DNA from: Chryseobacterium oncorhynchi
GTDB taxonomy: Bacteria; Bacteroidota; Bacteroidia; Flavobacteriales; Weeksellaceae
Direction: 5' to 3'
NCBI RefSeq assembly: GCF_002899895.1
Contig: NZ_PPEI02000008.1
Span: 1-64,000, forward strand
Length of the DNA stretch: 64,000 nt
The translations under genes were made by a program, and so were the position numbers. This document shows, piece after piece, positions 27,166 to 34,761 of the stretch (positions are counted from its first letter, which is position 1; each line of letters begins with the position of its first letter). The notes under the pieces were generated by a model. That model was not told the DNA's origin, ran no database searches, and worked only from the letters and a program-made list of their open reading frames with translations.

Positions 27166-27347
27166 AAAAACTGTTTAAAGAAGAAAAAAATAAATTACCT
27201 CTTACCTTTAAATTTATTGAGAAGTTTGGTACTAAAGCATCTAATGATAAGAACAGTATTTCCGTAAACTATATAAAGTGTGAAATCTATCAAACGGATT
27301 ATCTTATGAGGGAAAGACCAATAAAAGCACTTACAAGACTATTATGA
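27162..27347 (+). CDS. Unrecognised 61-aa protein coupled between gwsG and gwsS
   Basis: Small basic protein overlapping both neighbours by ATGA start-stop junctions (27162-27165 and 27344-27347), which argues strongly that it is translated. The sequence starts MKKLFKEEKNKLPLTFKF and ends ERPIKALTRLL, with a single cysteine. No signal peptide, membrane segment or double glycine is seen. It could be a leader-binding or partner protein for the two maturases or a second substrate; I do not recognise a family. Confidence 0.7.
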   Translation: MKKLFKEEKNKLPLTFKFIEKFGTKASNDKNSISVNYIKCEIYQTDYLMRERPIKALTRLL

Positions 27348-28441
27348 GATATTTTAACCTATTCAGTAATATTTTAATCACCAAAGGAGCTAGCAGAATC
27401 CTGATCTCTGATCTTCAGAGAAAGATTTCTGATCTTTATCCTTTGGAATTGAATGATATTATTGACGAGCTGAAAAATGATTCTATTGAAAATATCTTAG
27501 AAAATTATGATGAGGAATCTAAGGAGATTATCCATGAATATTTAGAGCTTCTTCTGGAAAATGAATACGGTTTTATAACTAATGGAAATTGGGATAGAAA
27601 TTTTGTTCCTTTATCACATGAAGTACATGAAGTTAATAAGATCTCAAATATTTTTATTGAAATTGATCATCTATCTGTACTTGACAAAATAAAGAATTCT
27701 ATTGATAATTTGGGAGTAAAACATTTGGTAATATATTGTGCAAAGGAACTTTCTACTGAGGAAATTCAAGAAATTGACACCAAATTTACAAACTCTGTTT
27801 TAGAAGGCATTGAAATATATTTACCTTTTCATAATATCATAAATGAAGAATCTTTTCAGATACTTAATCAAACGACGACAAGAATTTATAACCTCATTTT
27901 CTACAATTGCTCTCAGACTACTTTCAAAGTAAAAGATGATTGCAGATTTACTGTACATTGTATTGAAGAAGATTTAAAAATCTCTGCCTGCGGAAAGGTA
28001 GATATGAAATACTTCAACACCAATCTTCCAAAAATTCTTGAAGCAGTCAGCCACAATTCTTGTTTACACAAGAAAATTGGAATTGATATCGAAGGAAATA
28101 TAAAAAACTGTCCGTTGATGTCGCAGGCTTTCGGGAACATCCAGACTTCAAGCCTGGAGGAAATCCTTATACAGAGTGATTTCAAAAAATACTGGAATCT
28201 CACAAAAGATCACATTGAAGGCTGCAAAGATTGTGAATTCCGCTATGTCTGTACAGATTGCAGAGCCTTTACAGAAAGAAATATGAAGAATAAAGAAGGG
28301 CTTGATATTTCAAAACCTTTAAAATGCGGATATGATCCCTATACAGGAGTATGGGAAGACTGGACAAAAAATCCACTAAAACAAAAAGCCATTAAACATT
28401 ATCATATGGATAAGTCTTTTAAAGTAAAAAATATTTACTGA
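27344..28441 (+). CDS. gwsS: Grasp-with-spasm SPASM-domain peptide maturase
   Basis: 365-aa protein with a C-terminal SPASM region rich in cysteines: NSCLHKKIGID, NCPLMSQAFG, and CKDCEFRYVCTDCRAF (CxxCx5CxxC), which should bind auxiliary iron-sulfur clusters. No CxxxCxxC radical SAM motif is visible in the N-terminal half, consistent with what is known of the grasp-with-spasm SPASM family. Its chemical role is not established. It starts by ATGA overlap with the 61-aa gene and ends at the first of two long direct repeats. Confidence 0.88.
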   Translation: MRYFNLFSNILITKGASRILISDLQRKISDLYPLELNDIIDELKNDSIENILENYDEESKEIIHEYLELLLENEYGFITNGNWDRNFVPLSHEVHEVNKISNIFIEIDHLSVLDKIKNSIDNLGVKHLVIYCAKELSTEEIQEIDTKFTNSVLEGIEIYLPFHNIINEESFQILNQTTTRIYNLIFYNCSQTTFKVKDDCRFTVHCIEEDLKISACGKVDMKYFNTNLPKILEAVSHNSCLHKKIGIDIEGNIKNCPLMSQAFGNIQTSSLEEILIQSDFKKYWNLTKDHIEGCKDCEFRYVCTDCRAFTERNMKNKEGLDISKPLKCGYDPYTGVWEDWTKNPLKQKAIKHYHMDKSFKVKNIY

Positions 28442-28731
28442 CAAAATTAGAATTTATACTGATGCCTCACCAGATCATTCACTATATAATCATATAGTTC
28501 CTATTACTCCCACAGATGCGCTAAAATGAATGTCAACACTTTAACCATGAAAACTTTAAATATACATCTGTGGGAAAATGGAACTCGTACTGACAAGAGA
28601 ATTTATACAGATCTTTCACCAGATCATTAACTATACTATCATATAGTTCCTATTACTCCCACAGATGCGCTAAAATGAATGTAAATTTAACCATGAAAAC
28701 TTTAAATATACATCTGTGGGAAAATGGAACT
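28439..28731 (+). repeat. Two tandem palindrome-bearing direct repeats
   Basis: Copy 1 spans 28439-28585 and copy 2 spans 28591-28731, nearly identical with small indels. Each carries a long inverted repeat: AGTTCC...CCCACAGATG and CATCTGTGGG...GGAACT (28496-28585 and 28645-28731), a 10-bp perfect inner stem and a 6-bp outer stem. They resemble the dispersed ATCTGTGGGAAA-type intergenic repeats of flavobacteria. Short open frames inside the units look incidental. Confidence 0.85.
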
Positions 28732-28917
28732 AATGCGCACCCCTTTTTATAATGTAAGATATATTACCCAACAAAAAATATTTTTCAAGCCAGATACAGC
28801 AGAATAAAATATTGAAAGTCAAATCAAATCTATCAACTACCGTATATATCTCACTAATAAAAGAAAAATTTTTTTGTTTATTTAAAACATCTGTGTATTT
28901 TAGATAAAAATATTAAT
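28732..28917 (+). promoter_or_regulatory. Promoter region of the VKOR-thioredoxin gene
   Basis: TTTG (28873-28876), spacer of 19 nt, then TATTTTAG (28896-28903), a near match to TAnnTTTG, about 15 nt before the ATG. The rest of the gap is AT-rich without further signals. Confidence 0.5.
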
Positions 28918-30426
28918 ATGATTTTTGACAAACTAATTAACTACTTAAAACTTGATAAACAGGAGTTCGTCTTCCAGTTTAATTCCCATCCCAATTACCC
29001 ATCTGCATTGGCATTTAGCGATACTTTGAATTTTATGGGAGTAAAAAATGATGCATATGAATTAGACAAGGAATATTGGAATGAGCTTCCTGAAGAATTC
29101 ATCGCCATTGTAGAAAATTCTTTCTCATTGGTAAAGAAATCAGGAAATAGTTACTCAGTTTACTCAGAAAAGGCTAAAACACTTAATCAGGAAGAGCTAT
29201 ACAACAAATCAACAAATTTTGTTCTTCTATTTGAAAAGGCAGAAAAGGCAGAAAATAAACTGGCATTCAACTTCAAACCGATTCTGTACGCTATCTTCGC
29301 TGTAATTCTTATCTATTCACTTCTAAGCCTGCAGATATATGAAGCTGTTTTCAATCTTCTTTCATTGGCAGGAGTCTATATCTCTTTAGAAATATTTAAT
29401 CAAAAATTCGGAAATAGTTCTACTGTAATCGGAAGTATATGCGGTGTACCCACTGCTACCCAGACCGTTAATGCTTGTGATAAAATTATAAAACAGGACA
29501 AAACCAGTATTTTAGGCTTAAAGTTTTCAGACTTTTCATTAATCTATTTTACAGGGCTTGCCGTACTAGGACTATTCTTACCGGGAACGGCTTATATTGT
29601 AAAAGGATTTACGATCGTTTCAATATTGGCTATTGGCTACTCTCTGTATATCCAGGCTTTTGTTGAAAAAGCATTCTGTAGAGTCTGTCTTTTAATTATC
29701 TCTATTCTTGTCGGGCAATTAGCTATCAGTAGTTTTTTCTTTCAAAATCTTCCTTTTGAAATCGGAACACTTTTACTCATCGTCATTTTATGGGCACTGA
29801 TTTTCTCAACCGTTATTTACTTTAACTCTCTATTGGAACAGAAAGAGGAACTTCAAAAATCTAATGCCAAAAATCTTAGATTTAAAAGGAATTATGAATT
29901 ATTTAAAAGCCAGTTATTACAAAAGGAAAAAATAGAATTTCAGGATACCCATACTTTTTCTATTGGTAAAAAAGATGCAAGACTTCGTATTTCTATCGTT
30001 TCCAATCCATACTGTGGGTTCTGTAAAGATGCTCATAAATTAGTAGAAACTATTTTAGAAAAATATCCTGATGAAGTTTCTCTACAGATGAGATTCAATT
30101 ATACCCCGGAAAGAGCAGACGAAAAATATACCCGATTAATATCAGATTTAACACATATCTACAATAATAAAACAGAAAAAGAATTTCTGAATGCTGTAGA
30201 AGAATGGTTTGAGACAAAGGATGAAGGAAAAATCAACATCTTGTCCGGAGGAGTTCCTACATCTGAAAATCTGAATGCATTAATTGGAATGTCTACAGAA
30301 AACAGTAATGCCGGACTCAACTTTACCCCTGTTTTTGTTATCAACGGATATCAGTACCCTGAAAAGTATGATCGAGAAGATATTGTCTTCTTTGTTGATG
30401 AATTAATAGAAGATGAAGACTTTTAG
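28918..30426 (+). CDS. VKOR-thioredoxin fusion protein (disulfide-forming)
   Basis: 502-aa membrane protein. Residues 1-110 form a soluble domain resembling a C39-peptidase-like region without obvious catalytic residues (FNSHPNYPSALAFSDTL). Residues about 120-315 are a multi-helix vitamin K epoxide reductase unit with a conserved C-D pair (NACDKI) and the CxxC at 254-257 (FCRVC). The C-terminus is a DsbA/thioredoxin-like domain with C366-G-F-C369 in SNPYCGFCKDAH. Such fusions oxidise dithiols in exported peptides. Its position before a four-cysteine peptide and its exporter suggests it forms that peptide's disulfides. Confidence 0.85.
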   Translation: MIFDKLINYLKLDKQEFVFQFNSHPNYPSALAFSDTLNFMGVKNDAYELDKEYWNELPEEFIAIVENSFSLVKKSGNSYSVYSEKAKTLNQEELYNKSTNFVLLFEKAEKAENKLAFNFKPILYAIFAVILIYSLLSLQIYEAVFNLLSLAGVYISLEIFNQKFGNSSTVIGSICGVPTATQTVNACDKIIKQDKTSILGLKFSDFSLIYFTGLAVLGLFLPGTAYIVKGFTIVSILAIGYSLYIQAFVEKAFCRVCLLIISILVGQLAISSFFFQNLPFEIGTLLLIVILWALIFSTVIYFNSLLEQKEELQKSNAKNLRFKRNYELFKSQLLQKEKIEFQDTHTFSIGKKDARLRISIVSNPYCGFCKDAHKLVETILEKYPDEVSLQMRFNYTPERADEKYTRLISDLTHIYNNKTEKEFLNAVEEWFETKDEGKINILSGGVPTSENLNALIGMSTENSNAGLNFTPVFVINGYQYPEKYDREDIVFFVDELIEDEDF

Positions 30427-30527
30427 TAATGGATATCAGCAATTCGAAAATTTCACTATCTTAGGAAAAATAAAAGCGATCTCCGAAAAGCTATTAAAAG
30501 AGTAGGAAAACCAAAAAACTATTTATT

Positions 30528-30692
30528 ATGAAAAATCTAAAAACACTTTCAAGAGAGAACCTAAGAACACTGAAAGGTGGTATTACTCAGGAATGCGCAA
30601 GAATTCAGAGTGAAGCAAGCTACTGCGAATCCAAAATAAATCCACCTAAAGAAGGAGCTATCAACGCATGTAACAAATGGTGCTATTACTAG
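30528..30692 (+). CDS. Double-glycine bacteriocin-like peptide, four cysteines (54 aa)
   Basis: Short gene translated by hand. The leader MKNLKTLSRENLRTLKGG is a typical Chryseobacterium bacteriocin-like double-glycine leader, with cleavage expected after Gly18 by a C39 peptidase. The 36-aa core has Cys at 23, 33, 48 and 52 of the precursor, enough for two disulfides, and ends NKWCYY. It sits between a VKOR-thioredoxin gene and a C39 ABC exporter, which together make a coherent export and oxidation unit. Activity is not known. Confidence 0.85.
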   Translation: MKNLKTLSRENLRTLKGGITQECARIQSEASYCESKINPPKEGAINACNKWCYY

Positions 30693-30729
30693 CCAACCAT
30701 TTCATTGAATTATAATATTGAATAAAGTA

Positions 30730-30758
30730 AAAATGTCGTCAGAATATGACGACATTTT
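30730..30758 (+). terminator. Hairpin between the peptide gene and its exporter
   Basis: Perfect 11-bp arms AAAATGTCGTC / GACGACATTTT with a 7-nt loop. It ends in four T and lies 37 nt after the peptide stop and 16 nt before the exporter start, so it probably reduces exporter expression relative to the peptide. Confidence 0.7.
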
Positions 30759-30774
30759 ATAATGATTATTAGTT

Positions 30775-32967
30775 TTGAAAAAATTTCCTTTTTATAAGCA
30801 ACCAGACACTAAAGACTGTGGACCTACATGTCTTAGAATTGTAAGTAAACATTACGGTAAAAGCATCTCACTACAACAGATTCGCGCCCTTTCTGAGACC
30901 ACTCGTGAGGGAAGTAGCCTCCTTGGGCTGAGTGATGCTGCAGAAAATCTAGGATTCCGTTCATTAGGAGTCCAAATTGACTTCAAATCCCTTGTGGAGG
31001 AAGTTCCCCTACCTTGTATCGTACACTGGAATAAAAACCATTTTGTTGTTGTTTATAAAACCGATAAAAATAATAAGATCTATATCTCAGATCCAAGTTA
31101 TGGCCTGATTGCCTACAACCAAGAAGAATTCATTAAATCCTGGATCGGAGAAAATGCCAATGAAAATACAGAAGAAGGTATTGCTCTTATTTTGGAAACA
31201 ACTCCAGCATTCTTCCAAACCGAATTTGATAATGAGGAAAGTAAGGCAAGCTTTTCTTTTCTCTCAAAATATCTTCTTAAATACAAATCACTTGTTGTAC
31301 AGCTGGCTGTAGGACTATTGGCAGGAAGTTTACTGTCTTTAGTTTTCCCGTTTCTTACCCAAAGTATTGTAGACGTTGGGATACAAAATCAGGACATTAA
31401 CTTTATCTATTTAGTACTTCTTGCTCAGATTATGTTATTTTTTGGAAGAATGGGTATTGAAGTCATCCGAAGCTGGATTCTTCTCCACCTTTCTGCCAGA
31501 ATTAATATCTCAATCATTTCCGATTTCTTCATTAAGCTGATGAAACTTCCTATAAGCTTTTTTGATACAAGGATGACAGGAGATATCATGCAGAGGATTA
31601 ATGACCACCACAGAATAGAACAACTTCTTACGAGTTCTTCATTGAATACTCTATTTTCAATGGTCAACCTTATTATCTTCAGTATTGTACTGTTGCTTTA
31701 TGATTACAGGCTTTTCATTGTATATATTATAGGTGCAGCAATGTATATCGGATGGATTAGCTTCTTCCTGAAAAAAAGAAAGGAACTTGATTATAAAAGA
31801 TTCTCTCAGGTTTCACAGGAACAAAGTAAAGTTATTGAGCTTATCAACGGTATGCAGGAAATCAAAATGCATAATGCTGAAAAGCAGAAACGATGGGATT
31901 GGGAATTTCTTCAGGTAAAATTATTTAAAATTAGAATAAAATCTCTCTCCTTAGAGCAATGGCAATCTGTAGGAGGAAACTTCATCAACCAGATGAAAGA
32001 TATTCTGGTGAGCTTCCTTTCTGCAAAACTAGTTTTAAGTGGGAATCTAACCCTAGGGATGATGCTTTCTGTACAATATATCATTGGACAGTTGAATAGC
32101 CCGCTTTTACAGTTGATCGACTTTATCAAGCAAACTCAGGACGCTAAAATTTCCCTTGAAAGACTTGGCGAAATCCATGATAAAGAAGACGAAGAAGATA
32201 AAAACGAACAATACGCTACAGAAATTCCACATAGAGATATTGAGATTAAAGATATGTCTTTCAGATATATTGGATCCGATGTTCCTGTTTTTGAAAATCT
32301 AAACCTTTCTATCCCCTACCGACAAACTACAGCAATTGTAGGAGCCAGCGGAAGTGGAAAAACAACCCTGTTAAAGCTTCTGATGAAGTTTTATGATCCT
32401 GATCAGGGAGAAATTAAAATCGGGAGTACCAATCTGAAAAATATTTCCCCACGATTCTGGAGAGACCATTGTGGTGTAGTAATGCAGGAAGGCTATGTAT
32501 TTAATGATACAATAGCTAATAATATTGCCATTGGTGAAGATCATATTGATAAGCAAAAATTAAGACGTGCAGTAGAAATTGCAAACATCAGAGAATTTAT
32601 AGAAACCCTCCCTTTAAGTTACAATACAAAGATCGGAAATGAAGGTGTTGGAGTAAGCGGTGGACAAAAACAAAGACTCTTTATAGCAAGAGCGGTTTAC
32701 AAGTCCCCGGAATATATTTTGTTTGACGAAGCTACATCAGCATTAGATGCCAATAACGAAAAAGTCATTATGGAGAACCTTGAACAATTCTTCAAAGGTA
32801 AAACAGCCGTTGTGATTGCTCACAGACTTTCTACAGTAAAACATGCCGATAAGATCATTGTATTGGATAAAGGTAAGGTAGTAGAAGAAGGCAGCCATGC
32901 AGATCTGGTTGATTTACGAGGTGAGTATTATAGATTGGTTAAAAATCAGCTCGAACTAGGAAATTAA
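30775..32967 (+). CDS. Peptidase-containing ABC transporter (C39, bacteriocin export)
   Basis: 730-aa bifunctional exporter that cleaves double-glycine leaders and pumps the core across the inner membrane. Order: C39 peptidase with Cys15 in DTKDCGPTCL, the histidine in HWNKNHFVVVY and the aspartate in YISDPSYG; six-helix ABC membrane domain (about 170-460); nucleotide-binding domain with Walker A GASGSGKTT (523-531), signature VSGGQKQR (627-634) and Walker B ILFDEATSALD. The start is TTG 30775. It is likely the exporter for the adjacent peptide, and possibly for the other double-glycine peptides in this window. Confidence 0.95.
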   Translation: MKKFPFYKQPDTKDCGPTCLRIVSKHYGKSISLQQIRALSETTREGSSLLGLSDAAENLGFRSLGVQIDFKSLVEEVPLPCIVHWNKNHFVVVYKTDKNNKIYISDPSYGLIAYNQEEFIKSWIGENANENTEEGIALILETTPAFFQTEFDNEESKASFSFLSKYLLKYKSLVVQLAVGLLAGSLLSLVFPFLTQSIVDVGIQNQDINFIYLVLLAQIMLFFGRMGIEVIRSWILLHLSARINISIISDFFIKLMKLPISFFDTRMTGDIMQRINDHHRIEQLLTSSSLNTLFSMVNLIIFSIVLLLYDYRLFIVYIIGAAMYIGWISFFLKKRKELDYKRFSQVSQEQSKVIELINGMQEIKMHNAEKQKRWDWEFLQVKLFKIRIKSLSLEQWQSVGGNFINQMKDILVSFLSAKLVLSGNLTLGMMLSVQYIIGQLNSPLLQLIDFIKQTQDAKISLERLGEIHDKEDEEDKNEQYATEIPHRDIEIKDMSFRYIGSDVPVFENLNLSIPYRQTTAIVGASGSGKTTLLKLLMKFYDPDQGEIKIGSTNLKNISPRFWRDHCGVVMQEGYVFNDTIANNIAIGEDHIDKQKLRRAVEIANIREFIETLPLSYNTKIGNEGVGVSGGQKQRLFIARAVYKSPEYILFDEATSALDANNEKVIMENLEQFFKGKTAVVIAHRLSTVKHADKIIVLDKGKVVEEGSHADLVDLRGEYYRLVKNQLELGN

Positions 32968-33016
32968 TATCTGTTTATTAAAATTTTAATCTCCCTGGAA
33001 ATTTTATTCTAAAAAA

Positions 33017-34315
33017 ATGAAACAAGACATTTTAGACAATATTGAACTTCGCTCCGAAAGCGTACAGGATATTCTTACACAGCCACCCCATTGGATGATA
33101 CGCTGGGGAAATACAATGATTTTCATCATCATCCTACTTATTTTTGTGATGAGCTACGTCATAAAGTATCCGGAATTTGTGCCGGCTCCCATTATTGTAA
33201 CTTCTCAAAATCCACCTGAGAAAATAGAAGCCAGAATTGGAACCAAAATTGAAAAAATATTTATTAAGGACCATCAGCAAGTAAAAAAGCATGATGTATT
33301 GATGGTAATGCAGTCAGCAGCCAATTATAAAGATATTTTAGAGCTGAAGAAGATTGTGGACTCTATTTCTCCCAATCAACTAAATTCTTTTCCTCTTGCA
33401 CAGGCATCAAGATATAAACTGGGAGAGCTACAGGGTGAATACAACAGCTTTGCAAAAGCTTTTCAGGATGAAGAACTTTTCACAAGGTTACAGCCGTATG
33501 CTCCGGAAAGCTTAGCTAGCAATCAAAGTATTTCTGAGTATAAAATAAGAATGGCTACCTTAAGGCAACAGAAAAATTTGGAATCTGTAAAATATGATCT
33601 GAGCAGAAAAAACTTCAACAGATCTCAAGAACTGTTCAATCAGGGAGTAATTTCTGCGATGGAGCTTGAAAATGAAAAGATCAAATATCTTCAGGCTCAA
33701 CAAAATCTTGAAAATCTTAATATTTCTATCTCCCAAGCAGAAGAAGGTATTTCCAATATTAATAAAACCAAAAGTGTAACGGTTATTAATAATGAAAAAG
33801 AAAAGATTACATACTCTGCACAAACACTACAGCTTTTTGAACAGCTTCGAAAAGCCTTAAAGCAATGGGAGCAAAATTATCTTGTTATTTCATCCACAGA
33901 TGGTGTTGCCAGCTTTCAGCAATTTTTTGGCGAAAATCAGTTTGTAAAAGCCGGGGAGCCTATCGTATCTATCCTGCCAAGCAATAAGGAGAAATTAGTA
34001 GGCAGAATGTCTGTTCCTACAATCAACTCAGGAAAGATTATACCTGGGGAGAAAGTATTGATCAAACTTGACAATTACCGTTTTCAGGAATATGGTATCA
34101 TCGAAGGAAAGGTTCAGAACATTTCTCTTATTCCTGATGATAAAGGAAACTATTATGTAGATGTAGTATTGCCTAAAGGATTAAAGACAAGCTATAATAA
34201 AACGCTTACCTTTGATAAAGAACTTAGAGGTAGCGCTGAGATTGTAACTCAGGATCTAAGGTTGATTGAAAGATTCTTCTATCAGATCAGAAAGCTATTA
34301 GGATATCAAGCCTAA
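33017..34315 (+). CDS. HlyD-family membrane-fusion adaptor
   Basis: 432-aa periplasmic adaptor that links the C39 ABC transporter to an outer-membrane channel. One N-terminal membrane helix (MIFIIILLIFVMSYVI, about 38-54), a biotinyl-lipoyl-like segment (IEARIGTKIEKIFIKDHQQVKKHDVL), a long coiled coil (about 170-260), the second lipoyl half (DGVASFQQFFGENQFVKAGEP) and a beta-barrel region. It follows the transporter by 49 nt and is closed by a strong terminator. No TolC-like gene is adjacent. Confidence 0.93.
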   Translation: MKQDILDNIELRSESVQDILTQPPHWMIRWGNTMIFIIILLIFVMSYVIKYPEFVPAPIIVTSQNPPEKIEARIGTKIEKIFIKDHQQVKKHDVLMVMQSAANYKDILELKKIVDSISPNQLNSFPLAQASRYKLGELQGEYNSFAKAFQDEELFTRLQPYAPESLASNQSISEYKIRMATLRQQKNLESVKYDLSRKNFNRSQELFNQGVISAMELENEKIKYLQAQQNLENLNISISQAEEGISNINKTKSVTVINNEKEKITYSAQTLQLFEQLRKALKQWEQNYLVISSTDGVASFQQFFGENQFVKAGEPIVSILPSNKEKLVGRMSVPTINSGKIIPGEKVLIKLDNYRFQEYGIIEGKVQNISLIPDDKGNYYVDVVLPKGLKTSYNKTLTFDKELRGSAEIVTQDLRLIERFFYQIRKLLGYQA

Positions 34316-34333
34316 TAAAATTAAGATAAAGAC

Positions 34334-34377
34334 AAAAGCTGCCGTTTCATTGCTAAATGAAACGGCAGCTTTTTTTA
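34334..34377 (+). terminator. Strong intrinsic terminator of the exporter operon
   Basis: 17-bp perfect stem (34334-34350 with 34357-34373) containing AGCTGCCGTTTCAT / ATGAAACGGCAGCT, 6-nt loop, then a T run. Confidence 0.93.
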
Positions 34378-34604
34378 CATGTTGTTCAAACATTTATCTC
34401 CAGTATAAAAGTTCTGTGAACTTCTATTATATTAATCAATATGGTATAGGGAAATATAAAAAGGTATAAAACTAAATTTGTCATGAAATAACCAAATTCT
34501 ATAAGATGGAATAACATTTACATATTTAGGAATAGATTTTATGATAGCAATCAGATCATTTTTGATAATTAAAATGAGAGAAAAGTGAGACCTGATATAA
34601 AATA
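34378..34604. other. AT-rich spacer without recognisable features
   Basis: Between the exporter-operon terminator and the tRNA terminator I see no gene, promoter or repeat. The minus-strand open frame here (60 codons) has no coding character. Confidence 0.5.
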
Positions 34605-34635
34605 AAAACCGCAATCATTAGTAATGATTGCGGTT
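34605..34635 (-). terminator. Terminator of the tRNA-Met transcript
   Basis: Inverted repeat AAACCGCAATCAT / ATGATTGCGGTTT with a short loop. On the minus strand it is followed by a T-rich stretch, 5 nt after the tRNA 3' end. Confidence 0.85.
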
Positions 34636-34640
34636 TATTG

Positions 34641-34714
34641 TAGCGAAGACGGGAATTGAACCCGTGACCTCAGGGTTATGAATCCTGCGCTCTAACCGAC
34701 TGAGCTACCTCGCC
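34641..34714 (-). tRNA. tRNA-Met (anticodon CAT)
   Basis: Full cloverleaf on the minus strand: acceptor GGCGAGG pairing with CTTCGCT (two G-T pairs), D-arm AGCTCAGTCGGTTAGAGC, anticodon loop with CAT, T-loop GGTTCAATTCC, discriminator A and no encoded CCA. The acceptor and D-arm do not look like an initiator tRNA; elongator Met is most likely, but a lysidine-modified Ile tRNA has the same anticodon and cannot be fully excluded. Confidence 0.93.
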
Positions 34715-34729
34715 TCCTTTTTGGTGGTG

Positions 34730-34760
34730 CAAATATAGAAAATATTTCTTTACCTCCAAA
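34730..34760 (-). promoter_or_regulatory. tRNA-Met promoter TTTG-N19-TATATTTG
   Basis: TTTG (34760-34757), exactly 19 nt, then TATATTTG (34737-34730): a perfect Bacteroidota promoter, 15 nt upstream of the tRNA and touching the end of the TlpA-like gene. Confidence 0.88.
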
Positions 34761-34761
34761 A

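Noticed and set aside
28518-28628. 35-codon frame inside the tandem repeats as a new peptide gene
   Set aside because: It spans the junction of the two repeat copies, lacks a leader pattern and is not preserved in copy 2.
28439-28731. Possible CRISPR-like array
   Set aside because: Only two long units of about 140 nt, directly adjacent with no regular spacers; they are palindromic intergenic repeats.
34641-34714. Initiator tRNA
   Set aside because: The acceptor begins with a G-T first pair and not the C-A mismatch typical of initiator tRNA; elongator Met (or less likely Ile with CAT) fits better.
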